Of a DNA stretch of 40,741 nt, positions 1 to 8,434 are shown piece by piece. Where the stretch lies: assembly GCA_027486075.1 (NCBI GenBank), contig JAIXPU010000022.1, positions 1 to 40,741 of the forward strand. Reading direction: 5' to 3'. The DNA comes from Streptomycetaceae bacterium. Its GTDB lineage: Bacteria > Actinomycetota > Actinomycetes > Nanopelagicales > Nanopelagicaceae. Below the pieces are notes generated by a model. That model did not search any database. It had not been told where the DNA came from and was given only the letters and a program-made list of their open reading frames with translations. Made by a program: the position numbers and the translations under genes. The number at the start of each line of letters is the position of its first letter. Position 1 is the stretch's first letter.

Positions 1-11
1 CAGTTTCATCC

Positions 12-1301
12 TTAGACCCCCTTCGAAGCGCTATTGACGCTTCCTTGTGTGTTATCTGTAAGTTCATAACCTCGCTCAGCATGAACTGCGAGATCGATAC
101 CTGAAACTTCTTCATCCTTTGAGATTCGGAATCCCATGACAAGATCGATGACCTTGGCAATTATCAGAGTCAGAATGAAGGAGTAGCCAAGAACTGCTAC
201 TACGCCAATCGCCTGCTTAACGAGCTGTTCAGTGCCGCCGCCGTTGAGTAGACCTACTTCAACTCCAACGAAACCAATCATCAGCGTTCCGACGATTCCA
301 CCGACGAGGTGTACTGCAACGACATCGAGTGAGTCGTCAAAGCCGAAGCGGAACTTGAGTCCAACAGACATCGCGCAGAGTGCACCGGCAACCACGCCGA
401 TGATAAGAGCGCCGCTCGCTGTGACAGCAGCACATGCTGGAGTAATCGCAACCAACCCTGCAACAACTCCTGATGCTGCGCCCAAGCTGGTTGCATGGCC
501 ATCGCGAAGCTTTTCAACAATGAGCCAGGCCAAGACTGCAGCAACTGTCGCACCGATTGTGTTGAGAAGAGCAAGTCCGGCTGTTCCATTTGATGCCACT
601 GCAGAACCTGCGTTGAAACCAAACCAACCAAACCACAAAAGTGCAGCGCCCAACATAACGAGCGGAAGATTATGTGGTCGCATTGGTGATCGACCAAAAC
701 CGATGCGCTTGCCGAGAACAATTGCTAGCGCCAATCCTGCTGCACCTGCGTTGATGTGAACCGCGGTACCGCCAGCAAAGTCGATTGCGCCTAGATCGTT
801 AGCAATCCATCCGCCGGTTTCGGCCACAAAGTCATCGAAGGCAAATACCCAGTGAGCGACTGGGAAGTAGACAAGAGTTGCCCATACGCCAGCAAATACC
901 ATCCAAGCGCCAAACTTGGCGCGATCTGCAATCGATCCTGAAATTAGCGCAACGGTAATCGCTGCGAATATCCCTTGGAATGCGATAAAGACTGCAGCCG
1001 GAATTGTTCCAATAAGTGCTTCAGAATTATCTAGACCTTTGAGGAAGAGAAATTCGGTGACATCACCGATATATCCATTACCTCCGACTGAATCACCAAA
1101 GACCATTGAAAAGCCAAAGATGATCCAAAGAGTAAAGACGACAGCGAGTGCGCCGAATGACATCATCATCATATTCAGTACGCTCTTGACTCGAACCATG
1201 CCGCCATAAAAGAGTGCAAGGCCTGGAATCATGAGCGTGACCAAGCCAGCGCTCATGAGCATCCAGGCGGTATCACCTGAATTAAGTACAACTTCTTCCA
1301 T
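12..1301 (-). CDS. amt: Ammonium transporter, Amt/MEP family
   Basis: A 429-residue polytopic membrane protein that conducts ammonium/ammonia across the cytoplasmic membrane. The family signatures are intact: FQG at about residues 108-110, the pore aspartate and first pore histidine in DFAGGTAVHINAG (D174, H182), WFGWFGFNAGSA at 223-234, and the second pore histidine in VAVHLVGGIVG (H331). The length is normal for the family and there are eleven or so hydrophobic segments. The short C-terminal tail still has the basic/acidic cytoplasmic character typical of PII-gated Amt proteins. It lies after ftsY with a 151 bp spacer, so it probably has its own promoter. amt beside ftsY and smc is also the order in Mycobacterium. 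Any glnB/glnD partner would lie beyond the left edge and cannot be seen. Confidence 0.97.
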   Translation of the reverse strand: MEEVVLNSGDTAWMLMSAGLVTLMIPGLALFYGGMVRVKSVLNMMMMSFGALAVVFTLWIIFGFSMVFGDSVGGNGYIGDVTEFLFLKGLDNSEALIGTIPAAVFIAFQGIFAAITVALISGSIADRAKFGAWMVFAGVWATLVYFPVAHWVFAFDDFVAETGGWIANDLGAIDFAGGTAVHINAGAAGLALAIVLGKRIGFGRSPMRPHNLPLVMLGAALLWFGWFGFNAGSAVASNGTAGLALLNTIGATVAAVLAWLIVEKLRDGHATSLGAASGVVAGLVAITPACAAVTASGALIIGVVAGALCAMSVGLKFRFGFDDSLDVVAVHLVGGIVGTLMIGFVGVEVGLLNGGGTEQLVKQAIGVVAVLGYSFILTLIIAKVIDLVMGFRISKDEEVSGIDLAVHAERGYELTDNTQGSVNSASKGV

Positions 1302-1358
1302 ATCTATTATTCCATTTCCCGAAATATGCAGAACTCGTCGTTGAGATGGGGCAAAGGT

Positions 1359-1378
1359 GCCTGTCGGGGATTACAGGC
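1359..1378. other. Small inverted repeat in the ftsY-amt spacer
   Basis: GCCTGT (1359-1364) and ACAGGC (1373-1378) form a perfect 6 bp dyad with an 8 nt loop, 58 bp before the amt start. It could be a leader hairpin or a regulator site. No U-tract follows on either strand, so it is not a convincing terminator. Confidence 0.4.
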
Positions 1379-1422
1379 GATAGCGCCACAGGTTAAGAAG
1401 TGGTCACAAAAGGCGCTGCTTT

Positions 1423-1438
1423 GTTACAAGTGAGTTAC
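1423..1438 (-). promoter_or_regulatory. Candidate GlnR-type nitrogen regulator site upstream of amt
   Basis: Read on the minus strand, the spacer before amt contains GTAAC, six bases, GTAAC. This fits the half-site pattern described for actinobacterial GlnR boxes (GTnAC-n6-GnAAC). A further GTGAC lies downstream at 1403-1407 but not at the regular spacing. The position, about 120 bp upstream of an ammonium transporter start, is right for nitrogen control. Two pentamers can occur by chance, and no glnR gene is in view. Confidence 0.35.
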
Positions 1439-1452
1439 GCCCAGGCTGAGGG

Positions 1453-2289
1453 CTAGGCGAGAAGTCCATCGATGTAGCTATCAGGCTCAAAGGCGGCGAA
1501 ATCGCCTTGGCCTTCTCCTGTGCCGATGAATTTGATTGGGATATCGAGAGCGCTCTCTATTGCCAGAGCGACTCCCCCGCGGGCGCTGCCATCGAGCTTT
1601 GTGACGATAAGTCCTGTTACATCAACAGCCTCACTAAAGATCTTTGCTTGGGCCAATCCGTTCTGGCCTGTTGTTCCATCAATCACCAATAGAACTTCAC
1701 TAATCGGAAGCACCTTTTCAACTACCCGTTTAACTTTACCGAGCTCTGCCATCAAATCGTTTTTGTTATGAAGGCGTCCGGCTGTATCAATGATGAGATA
1801 CCCGCTCTTTAGCTCCACAGCACGCTTTGCACTATCGAAGGCAACAGCTGCAGGTTCAGCACCTTCTTTGCCGCTAATAACTTCAACGTTGATGCGCTCT
1901 CCCCACGTTTGCAGTTGAGCAACAGCTGCAGCGCGGAAGGTATCTGCAGCTCCCAAAATCACTGAGTTTCCTGATGACTTAAGAGATGTTGCTAGCTTGG
2001 CAACCGATGTTGTCTTTCCCGTTCCATTGACGCCAACAACCAGAATTACCTTCTGTTCGCCACCTGCTACTAGTCCACGTTCACGCTTTGAAAGTTTAGA
2101 TTTGAGAATCTCTTTGATTGCTCCCTCGGCATCCTCGCCGCGCATCTTCTTGGCAGATTCAAGTAGTTCGGCCACAAGGTTTGGCCCCAAATCAGAGGCA
2201 AGAAGTTCGACCTCAATCTCTTTCCAATCGAGTGCGGATGCAGTCGAAGTGCCACGTACCTTGGCGATTAATCGATTGAAAATGCCCAT
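1453..2289 (-). CDS. ftsY: Signal recognition particle receptor FtsY (NG domain)
   Basis: SRP receptor GTPase that docks ribosome-SRP complexes at the membrane by pairing with Ffh. The 278 residues hold an N domain (about 1-75) and an SRP-type G domain: P-loop GVNGTGKT at 86-93, DTFRAAA at 116-122, DTAGR at 168-172 and TKLDG at 230-234. The protein ends just after the GTGEGQGDFAAFEP segment typical of the C-terminus. It lacks the long acidic N-terminal A domain found in enterobacterial and many actinobacterial FtsY proteins and starts straight into a short amphipathic helix (MGIFNRLIAKV), which may serve as the membrane anchor. It follows smc with a 14 bp gap and is probably cotranscribed with it. 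Confidence 0.97.
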   Translation of the reverse strand: MGIFNRLIAKVRGTSTASALDWKEIEVELLASDLGPNLVAELLESAKKMRGEDAEGAIKEILKSKLSKRERGLVAGGEQKVILVVGVNGTGKTTSVAKLATSLKSSGNSVILGAADTFRAAAVAQLQTWGERINVEVISGKEGAEPAAVAFDSAKRAVELKSGYLIIDTAGRLHNKNDLMAELGKVKRVVEKVLPISEVLLVIDGTTGQNGLAQAKIFSEAVDVTGLIVTKLDGSARGGVALAIESALDIPIKFIGTGEGQGDFAAFEPDSYIDGLLA

Positions 2290-2303
2290 TTTAAATTGAA
2301 GGG

Positions 2304-5300
2304 CTAAGCGGTTTCAGATTCACGCAGACGCTGGGAAATAACTTCAGTGACGCCATCTCCGCGCATCGTTACGCCATACAGAGCATCAGCGATCTCCATC
2401 GTGCGCTTCTGGTGGGTGATGATAATCAGCTGAGAGCTCTCGCGTAACTCTTCGAGAATAGTCAGCAATCGACCTAGGTTCACATCGTCGAGCGCTGCTT
2501 CAACTTCATCGAGCACATAGAACGGGCTTGGGCGTGACTTAAAGATTGCAACCAGCATGGCAACTGCCGTGAGTGACTTTTCTCCACCAGAGAGCAGGGA
2601 TAGACGCTTTACTCTCTTGCCAGGAGGGCGCGCTTCTACATCCACGCCAGTATTGAGTAGGTCATCAGGATTCGTGAGAATCAACTTTCCGTCTCCACCA
2701 GGGAAGAGGCGCGCAAAGATATCTTTGAAGTGCTCTGCAACATCTTCGTAAGCTTCCATGAAGATCTGTTGCACACGATCATCAACTTCCTTGATGATGT
2801 CGAGCAGATCTTTCTTTGTGCGCTTAAGGTCCTCGAGCTGCTCTGCCAAGAACTTCAAGCGCTCTTCTAGCGCGCTATATTCCTCAAGCGCTAGCGGATT
2901 AATCTTTCCAAGAAGAGTCAGAGAACGTTCTGTCGCAGCGAGTCGCTTCTCTTGCTGGTCGCGACGATAAGGAATTAGCTCTGTTGCAACTATCTCGCCT
3001 GACTCAGTTTCGATAAAGGTCGGAACATCCTTATCAGGACCGTATTCACCTATGAGGGTTGGAATATCAATGCCCAATTCTTCAACTGCCTTGGTCTGCA
3101 ACGCTTCGACGCGCATCCGTTGTTCAGCGCGGGCGATCTCATCTCGGTGCACACTTGATGTGAGTTGATCTAACTCTTGAGTTAACTCACGGTTACGTGA
3201 GCGAACTGTGAGAGTCTCGCCTTCTCGCTCAGTGCGATTGGCTTCAAGGCGTGAGCGCTCAGTTGCAGCCTTTGCAATAGAACGTTCGATATGAATAAGC
3301 GCTTCATAAGCAGCCTCTGCGATTGCCTGTGAGATAACAGCTCCTCGTGCACGAGCGCCGCGACGAGAAACTGCTCGCTCTGATGCTTCTCGTTCGGCTC
3401 GCGCAGAATCTTCAAGCGCTTGTGCGCGCGCTGCTATAGAGGCCACTCGCTCTTCAGAGGTGCGTACAGCAAGTCGCGCTTCAACTTCAGCGGTGCGCGC
3501 GCTCGAGACTTGATTGCGAAGTGACTCTGCCTTGGAATGATCTGGCTCTGCGATATCACCGTGATGTTGCAACTGATTCGATGCGATAGAAAGTTCGTTT
3601 TCATCGCGCGCTTTAGCTGAAGTCGCATCGTTAATCGCAGTGGCTAAACGATCTACCTCGGCGGTCGCAGACTTAATGTTCTGACCGGAAACGGCAAGCT
3701 GCTCAGTGAAAGCTGCAATACGGGCATCAGATTCGTTGAGCTTGGCAAGGGCTGCATCAAAATCACTCTGCTTCTTCTCTAAATCGGTTGCAGCAATTGA
3801 AATTTCAAACTTGAGTTGATCACAAGTATGGGTTAGTTCATCAAGCTTCTTCGCCAGGTCAGCGATAAGAGCTTGAATTTCAATAAGAGATGATGAGGAT
3901 GCCGATCCTCCACGTGCACGAGACGAGGTAATGATGTCGCCATCGCGGGTTACAACTGTGATGCCGCGATGCTGGCCCAAGATGTTCTGAGCATCTCGTG
4001 GGTTTTGCGCAACCACAGTTTGTGACAGAAGCGTCGAGAGAAGATCAGATATCTGTGATGAACGGACATGGCTTAATAACGAAGTGAGCCCGGCCGGAGT
4101 TGATGAAGCTGCGCTCTGCCCCGGCTCGTAGACAAGAACATCTGCCTGACCCAAATTTTCGCTACGCAATATAGTCAGTGCGCTGACTGCGGAAGATAAA
4201 TCGCGAACAACAATCGCATCGGCTAATTGTCCAAGAGCTGCTGCAGTTGCTGCTTCCCAGCCCTTGTCAATTTCAATTAGAGATGCAATAGATCCAAGAA
4301 TCGAGACTCCGCGTGAATCACGAAGAAGCGCAGTCGCGCCATCTCGAGAATTTGAAGTCAGCTTCATCGCTTCCAGCTTTGCCTCTACGGAGTTACGTTC
4401 GCGATCAGCTGCGCGCTCGGCATCAACTAAGTCAGCATGCGATTTCTTTGCTTGATCAAGTGCGTTCTTTGCGCTTTCAAAGTGAGAGTCCAATCCGAGC
4501 TCTCCGGCATCGGCGTTGGCAATCTCCAATTCGAACTGCGCATAATCTCGCTTTGCTGCATCGACTCGACTCTGTGCTTCATCGCGCGCTGAAGTTAAAC
4601 GGGAAATCTCTTCGGTAATTGCTTCAAGGCGAGCCGCCAGAGATTTAATGTGCCCTTCTTGGCGAGCAGTGCCTTCTCGTTGATCGGCCAGCGCACGCAG
4701 CGCTGCCGCAATAGTGTCTTCTTCACCCTTCAACGCAGCTTCTGCTGCAACCAAAGAGTTACTTGAACTTACCAACAGGTTCTGCGCCGTCAGTACATCT
4801 GCACGCAGTTGCGCTTCCTCTGCGCGGAGGGTCACCGCTTCCTCTTCTAGAAGTTGTGGGTCACGTCCAGCGCTGCGCGCCTCTTCAGCTTCTTCGGCTA
4901 AGAAGCGTGAACGCTCCTGCGCAAGTGATTGAGTTCCACGGAATTTTTCGCGTAACGCGCTAAGGGAATAGAAGTTCTCTTGCGCCTTGATAAGTAGTGG
5001 GCTCTCGAAGGCAGATTGTGTATCGAGTGATTCTTCGCGTCGTCGCACAGCATCAAGTTCAGTTTCGACAAGAGCCCTACGTTCGCGAAGCGCATTTTCA
5101 TCTGCAACTTCAGCATCAAGGGTCTTTGAGAGTGCGATGTAATCATCGGCGAGCAGACGTAACTTGGCATCACGCAAATCAGCCTGAATAGTCGCTGCCT
5201 TCTTCGCAACTTCAGCCTGTTTGCCGAGAGGACGAAGCTGTCTGCGTAACTCAACGGTGAGATCGTTAATGCGCGCCAAGTTGGCCTGCATTGAATCCAA

Positions 5301-5840
5301 CTTACGAATTGCCTTCTCTTTACGTTTGCGGTGCTTAAGCACTCCTGCTGCTTCTTCGATAAAACCTCTACGCTCTTCAGGCGTTGCCATCAGAATCGCA
5401 TCAAGCTGACCTTGACCAACAATGACGTGCATTTCGCGACCGATACCTGAATCACTCAATAGCTCTTGAATATCTAACAGGCGTGAAGCTTCGCCATTAA
5501 TTTGGTACTCGCTCTGACCATTGCGGAAGAGAATGCGCGAGATAGTGACTTCGGTGTAATCGATCGGAAGGGCGCCATCGGTGTTATCGATAGTGACTGC
5601 AACTTCTGCGCGACCAAGCGGAGCGCGCCCTGAAGTTCCGGCGAAGATGACATCTTCCATCTTGCCACCGCGAAGTGACTTTGCGCCCTGTTCACCCATT
5701 ACCCAGGTGAGGGCATCGACAACGTTTGATTTACCTGAACCGTTAGGGCCGACCACGCAGGTGATGCCTGGTTCAAGACGAAGAGTGGTCGCTGATGCAA
5801 AGGATTTAAATCCTTTAAGGGTGAGCGACTTCAAATACAC
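2304..5840 (-). CDS. smc: Chromosome segregation ATPase SMC
   Basis: Structural-maintenance-of-chromosomes ATPase of 1178 residues, the core of the bacterial condensin complex with ScpA and ScpB. The N-terminal head has Walker A GPNGSGKS at 32-39. Long coiled-coil arms run from about 170 to 505 and 650 to 1010, with the hinge between them at about 505-650. The C-terminal head has the ABC signature LSGGEKS at 1083-1089 and Walker B ending in LDE at 1110-1112. Length is normal. The chosen start is GTG (5838-5840), because MYLKSLTLKGFKSF is the standard SMC opening. scpA and scpB are not in the window. In Mycobacterium fpg lies between rnc and smc; here only about 70 bp separate them. Confidence 0.97.
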   Translation of the reverse strand: MYLKSLTLKGFKSFASATTLRLEPGITCVVGPNGSGKSNVVDALTWVMGEQGAKSLRGGKMEDVIFAGTSGRAPLGRAEVAVTIDNTDGALPIDYTEVTISRILFRNGQSEYQINGEASRLLDIQELLSDSGIGREMHVIVGQGQLDAILMATPEERRGFIEEAAGVLKHRKRKEKAIRKLDSMQANLARINDLTVELRRQLRPLGKQAEVAKKAATIQADLRDAKLRLLADDYIALSKTLDAEVADENALRERRALVETELDAVRRREESLDTQSAFESPLLIKAQENFYSLSALREKFRGTQSLAQERSRFLAEEAEEARSAGRDPQLLEEEAVTLRAEEAQLRADVLTAQNLLVSSSNSLVAAEAALKGEEDTIAAALRALADQREGTARQEGHIKSLAARLEAITEEISRLTSARDEAQSRVDAAKRDYAQFELEIANADAGELGLDSHFESAKNALDQAKKSHADLVDAERAADRERNSVEAKLEAMKLTSNSRDGATALLRDSRGVSILGSIASLIEIDKGWEAATAAALGQLADAIVVRDLSSAVSALTILRSENLGQADVLVYEPGQSAASSTPAGLTSLLSHVRSSQISDLLSTLLSQTVVAQNPRDAQNILGQHRGITVVTRDGDIITSSRARGGSASSSSLIEIQALIADLAKKLDELTHTCDQLKFEISIAATDLEKKQSDFDAALAKLNESDARIAAFTEQLAVSGQNIKSATAEVDRLATAINDATSAKARDENELSIASNQLQHHGDIAEPDHSKAESLRNQVSSARTAEVEARLAVRTSEERVASIAARAQALEDSARAEREASERAVSRRGARARGAVISQAIAEAAYEALIHIERSIAKAATERSRLEANRTEREGETLTVRSRNRELTQELDQLTSSVHRDEIARAEQRMRVEALQTKAVEELGIDIPTLIGEYGPDKDVPTFIETESGEIVATELIPYRRDQQEKRLAATERSLTLLGKINPLALEEYSALEERLKFLAEQLEDLKRTKKDLLDIIKEVDDRVQQIFMEAYEDVAEHFKDIFARLFPGGDGKLILTNPDDLLNTGVDVEARPPGKRVKRLSLLSGGEKSLTAVAMLVAIFKSRPSPFYVLDEVEAALDDVNLGRLLTILEELRESSQLIIITHQKRTMEIADALYGVTMRGDGVTEVISQRLRESETA

Positions 5841-5910
5841 GCGGTAAACCTATCGGTAGGTGCGCCATTGGTATAAAAGCGACTCGTATCAAGTTGAACT
5901 TGAGGGTTTA

Positions 5911-6588
5911 CTATATTTCGCTACGTAAAATTTCAAAGGAAGCGCGGGCTGCTGATTGTTCGGCTTCTCGCTTACTTTTACCTGTTCCTTCTGCAATGTG
6001 GCTACCACCGACAACTGCGATAGCGGTAAAACTCTTATCGTGATCAGGACCTGTTTCAGAGACCTGATATTCCAGAGTTCCCTTTCCGAGGGAGGCAACT
6101 AACTCCTGTAACGCTGTCTTTCCATCAAGACCTGCGCCCTTGGCCATTGCACTTTCCAGAGTTTCTTTAATGAGTTTATTGACGACGATTGATGTCTGTG
6201 CAAAACCAGATTCGATGTAGATAGCGCCAATCAGGGCCTCAAGAGCATCTGCGAGAAGTGAGTTCTTATCTCGACCGTTGGTGACTTCTTCGCCTTTACC
6301 CAGGCGGATGTACTGACCTAATTCAAGCGTGCGGGCAATATCTGCAAGCGCACGCATATTGACGATTCCTGAGCGGAGCGGCGATAAACGACTCTCATCT
6401 AAATCTGGGTACTTGATATAGAGCTCTTCAGTAACGATAAGTCCAAGAACTGAGTCACCGAGAAATTCCAGGCGCTCATTGGTTGTGGAAATTCCTGTTT
6501 CATAGGCGAAGGACCTATGGGTAAAAGCCAACTCGAGCAGTTCAGGAGAGAGTTGAACTCCTAATTGCTCAAGAAGTTTTGAGTACAG
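5911..6588 (-). CDS. rnc: Ribonuclease III, probably starting at CTG
   Basis: Double-strand-specific endoribonuclease that processes rRNA precursors and structured mRNA leaders. The catalytic signature is NERLEFLGDS (about 37-46 from the CTG), a second acidic site lies in ALEALIGAIYIESGF, and a double-stranded RNA-binding domain occupies roughly the last 70 residues (KSKREAEQSAA). The first in-frame ATG/GTG/TTG is TTG at 6529-6531, which would begin inside AFTHRS and delete helix 1. The reading frame upstream encodes a typical helix 1 (SKLLEQLGVQLSPELLELAF) and stays open to a TAG inside rpmF, with no ATG, GTG or TTG. CTG at 6586-6588, two bases after the rpmF stop and about 6 nt downstream of GAGG, is the best start and gives 225 residues, normal for the family. 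Family call is certain; the start is inferred. Confidence 0.93.
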   Translation of the reverse strand: MYSKLLEQLGVQLSPELLELAFTHRSFAYETGISTTNERLEFLGDSVLGLIVTEELYIKYPDLDESRLSPLRSGIVNMRALADIARTLELGQYIRLGKGEEVTNGRDKNSLLADALEALIGAIYIESGFAQTSIVVNKLIKETLESAMAKGAGLDGKTALQELVASLGKGTLEYQVSETGPDHDKSFTAIAVVGGSHIAEGTGKSKREAEQSAARASFEILRSEI

Positions 6589-6589
6589 A

Positions 6590-6763
6590 TCAGACCTCGA
6601 GAACCTGACGGCGGTTATAGGTTCCGCAAGTTGGGCACGCTACGTGGTTGAGCTTTGGCTGCTGGCACTGCCCGCAAGTAGAGATTGCTGCCGCTGTTGT
6701 CTTCCACATGCTGCGACGTGAACGTGTCTTCGAACGAGACATCTTTCGCTTTGGTACTGGCAC
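6590..6763 (-). CDS. rpmF: 50S ribosomal protein L32
   Basis: A 57-residue ribosomal protein of the zinc-ribbon L32 type. It opens with MPVPKRKMSRSKTRSRRS, the usual basic N-terminus, and carries two CxxC pairs, C30/C33 and C43/C46 (TCGQC and ACPTCG), followed by NRRQVLEV. The GTG start at 6761-6763 is preceded by AAGGA at about 8 nt. DUF177 lies immediately upstream, the near-universal bacterial partner of rpmF, and rnc follows with no spacer. All four zinc cysteines are kept, so it is the zinc-binding form. Confidence 0.95.
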   Translation of the reverse strand: MPVPKRKMSRSKTRSRRSMWKTTAAAISTCGQCQQPKLNHVACPTCGTYNRRQVLEV

Positions 6764-6828
6764 GGTAATCGTCCTTAATCTTCAAAGGACCTTAATGGGC
6801 CCTAAATCGCTATGGCGCTAAGTATCGC

Positions 6829-7416
6829 TTATTTCTCTTGATTGCCAAAATCGGCCGGTTTTTCAAGCAGGGAGGCGAGCCCTGACCAACGCGCATCGAC
6901 TACCTCGTGGCTATGGTCATCTGGCAGGGACTCCCATTTTTCGCCGCAATCCGGACAGAGCCCCATGCACTCTTCATCACAGAGCGGGTTGACCGAGAGC
7001 GCCAGAATAATTGCATCGATGATGGGGATCTCCAGATTCATCTGGTCGCCCTCCATCTGCAACTCATCTTCGACATCTAGATCAATATCTTCATCCTCTC
7101 GTCTTTTCTTACGACCCTTTTCATTTGTTGGCTCGTAGCGATAGAGCTCTTGAATCTTCCTATTAATAACTTGCTCAACCGGGTCGAGGCAACGAATGCA
7201 CTCACCGTGTGCGACCGCAAATATCTCAGCGCTCAGAAGAACTCCTTCGGTGACTGATTCCAGACGTACATCGGCTTCAATCACATCGCCTTCTGGAACT
7301 CCGATCAGGGGAACTCCGATACGAACCGGCGCCTCAATATCGAGCTCATACTCCTTCATTTCTCCAGCGCGGCGCGGGAGTTCGTGAGTATTGAGAACAA
7401 ATGGATTGGTAGTCAT
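6829..7416 (-). CDS. DUF177 (YceD-like) protein upstream of rpmF
   Basis: A 195-residue member of the DUF177/YceD family, which is linked to 23S rRNA accumulation in plants and bacteria and is nearly always encoded before rpmF. Visible features are the N-terminal beta-rich half, a CIRC pair (C73, C76), a very acidic and basic middle (about 97-125) and a C-terminal CDEEC...CPDC cluster (C146, C150, C154, C157) that could bind metal. The closing WSGLASLLEK segment is typical. It lies 21 bp downstream of the SepIVA-like gene and 65 bp before rpmF. Molecular role is not established by the sequence; the family call is firm. Confidence 0.9.
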   Translation of the reverse strand: MTTNPFVLNTHELPRRAGEMKEYELDIEAPVRIGVPLIGVPEGDVIEADVRLESVTEGVLLSAEIFAVAHGECIRCLDPVEQVINRKIQELYRYEPTNEKGRKKRREDEDIDLDVEDELQMEGDQMNLEIPIIDAIILALSVNPLCDEECMGLCPDCGEKWESLPDDHSHEVVDARWSGLASLLEKPADFGNQEK

Positions 7417-7437
7417 AGGTATGCCCAGAAAGTTGCG

Positions 7438-7926
7438 CTAGTCGTCAGAGTTAAGTTGTGAGAGAACATCCTTATCGTTTGCGCCCTCGAGACGTTCGCG
7501 TCCACGGGCAACTGCTTCCATGGTCTTATTGAGAATTACTTCAAGGGTGGCGAGTCGACCATCGATATACGCCTCTACCTCTTCGCGCTCTTGCGCTGCC
7601 AAATCGCGGGCATCATCAAGGATTCGTTTTGCTTCATCACGAGCTGCCTGAACTATTGAGGTTTGTTCCACCATGCGAGCGACATCTTCGCGCGCAGTTG
7701 CAATCATCGCCTCTGCGCTAGAGCGGCCTTCTTCAATAATCTGATTACGTTGCGTGAGAATTCCTTCGGCCTGTAGGAAATCAGCTGGAAGAACATCGCG
7801 AGCACCCTCGAGGACTTCAAGCATCTCTCCGCGATGTACAACACATGAAGCAGAGAGCGGAACACCGCGGGCTTCTTCGACAATTGCTATCGCTGTATTG
7901 AGCTTCTCAATCGAATCCATGGTCAT
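7438..7926 (-). CDS. SepIVA/DivIVA-like coiled-coil cell-division protein
   Basis: A 162-residue, strongly helical protein rich in Glu, Ala and Arg. Residues 1-60 look like a DivIVA-type N-terminal membrane-binding region (VVHRGEMLEVLEGARDVLPADF), and about 60-150 are continuous coiled coil (AREDVARMVEQ, AKRILDDARDLAAQ). Position between coaD and DUF177/rpmF/rnc matches mycobacterial SepIVA (Rv2927c, next to Rv2926c and rnc), an essential septal factor. The ATG used overlaps the coaD stop by 4 bp (ATGA); a second ATG two codons on is also possible. Family assignment is good; a role in septation is inferred from the homologue. Confidence 0.8.
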   Translation of the reverse strand: MTMDSIEKLNTAIAIVEEARGVPLSASCVVHRGEMLEVLEGARDVLPADFLQAEGILTQRNQIIEEGRSSAEAMIATAREDVARMVEQTSIVQAARDEAKRILDDARDLAAQEREEVEAYIDGRLATLEVILNKTMEAVARGRERLEGANDKDVLSQLNSDD

Positions 7927-8405
7927 CGTGATTCTCCTGCTCGTGCTTTGAGGGCGGTATTGACGTTTGCTGGAACCATAGAAGAGACATCTCCCCCGTA
8001 GTGAGCCAACTCTTTCACAATTGAGGAAGAAAGGAATGAATGTGTGGGAGATGTGGCCATGAACATTGTCTCAACCCCGGACGCTTGGATATGCACTTGC
8101 GCCATTTGAAGCTCGTAATCAAAGTCTGTGACAGCGCGCAGCCCCTTGACGATGGCTTGTACGCCATTCTTCTTGCAATATTCGACCAGAAGTCCGCTGC
8201 CAGAATCAACGCGAACATTGGAAAACTTCTTCACATTCTCGCCAATCATCTGGATTCTCTCTTCAACCGAGAAGAGGCCAGATTTGTTGCGGTTTACGAA
8301 GACCGCGACTATGACTTCATCGAATTGCAGGCTGGCGCGCTCAATAATGTCGAGGTGGCCAAAGGTGATGGGATCAAAGGACCCTGGGCACACAGCGCGT
8401 TTCAT
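7923..8405 (-). CDS. coaD: Phosphopantetheine adenylyltransferase
   Basis: Transfers AMP from ATP to 4'-phosphopantetheine, the penultimate step of coenzyme A synthesis. The 160 residues show the nucleotidyltransferase motif GSFDPITFGHLD (8-19), KGLRAVTDFDYELQM (87-101) and the second ATP site SSSIVKE (126-132). Length and order are canonical. It is 29 bp downstream of rsmD, the usual partner, and its stop overlaps the next gene by 4 bp, so the three are probably translated from one message. Confidence 0.97.
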   Translation of the reverse strand: MKRAVCPGSFDPITFGHLDIIERASLQFDEVIVAVFVNRNKSGLFSVEERIQMIGENVKKFSNVRVDSGSGLLVEYCKKNGVQAIVKGLRAVTDFDYELQMAQVHIQASGVETMFMATSPTHSFLSSSIVKELAHYGGDVSSMVPANVNTALKARAGESR

Positions 8406-8434
8406 GGTGCAAACGCTAGCAATGAATCCGGCTG

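Noticed and set aside
232-759. 175-codon open frame on the plus strand inside amt
   Set aside because: It is antisense to a fully conserved amt and its product has Pro/Thr/Ser-rich low-complexity composition typical of antisense frames; no ribosome binding site or family likeness.
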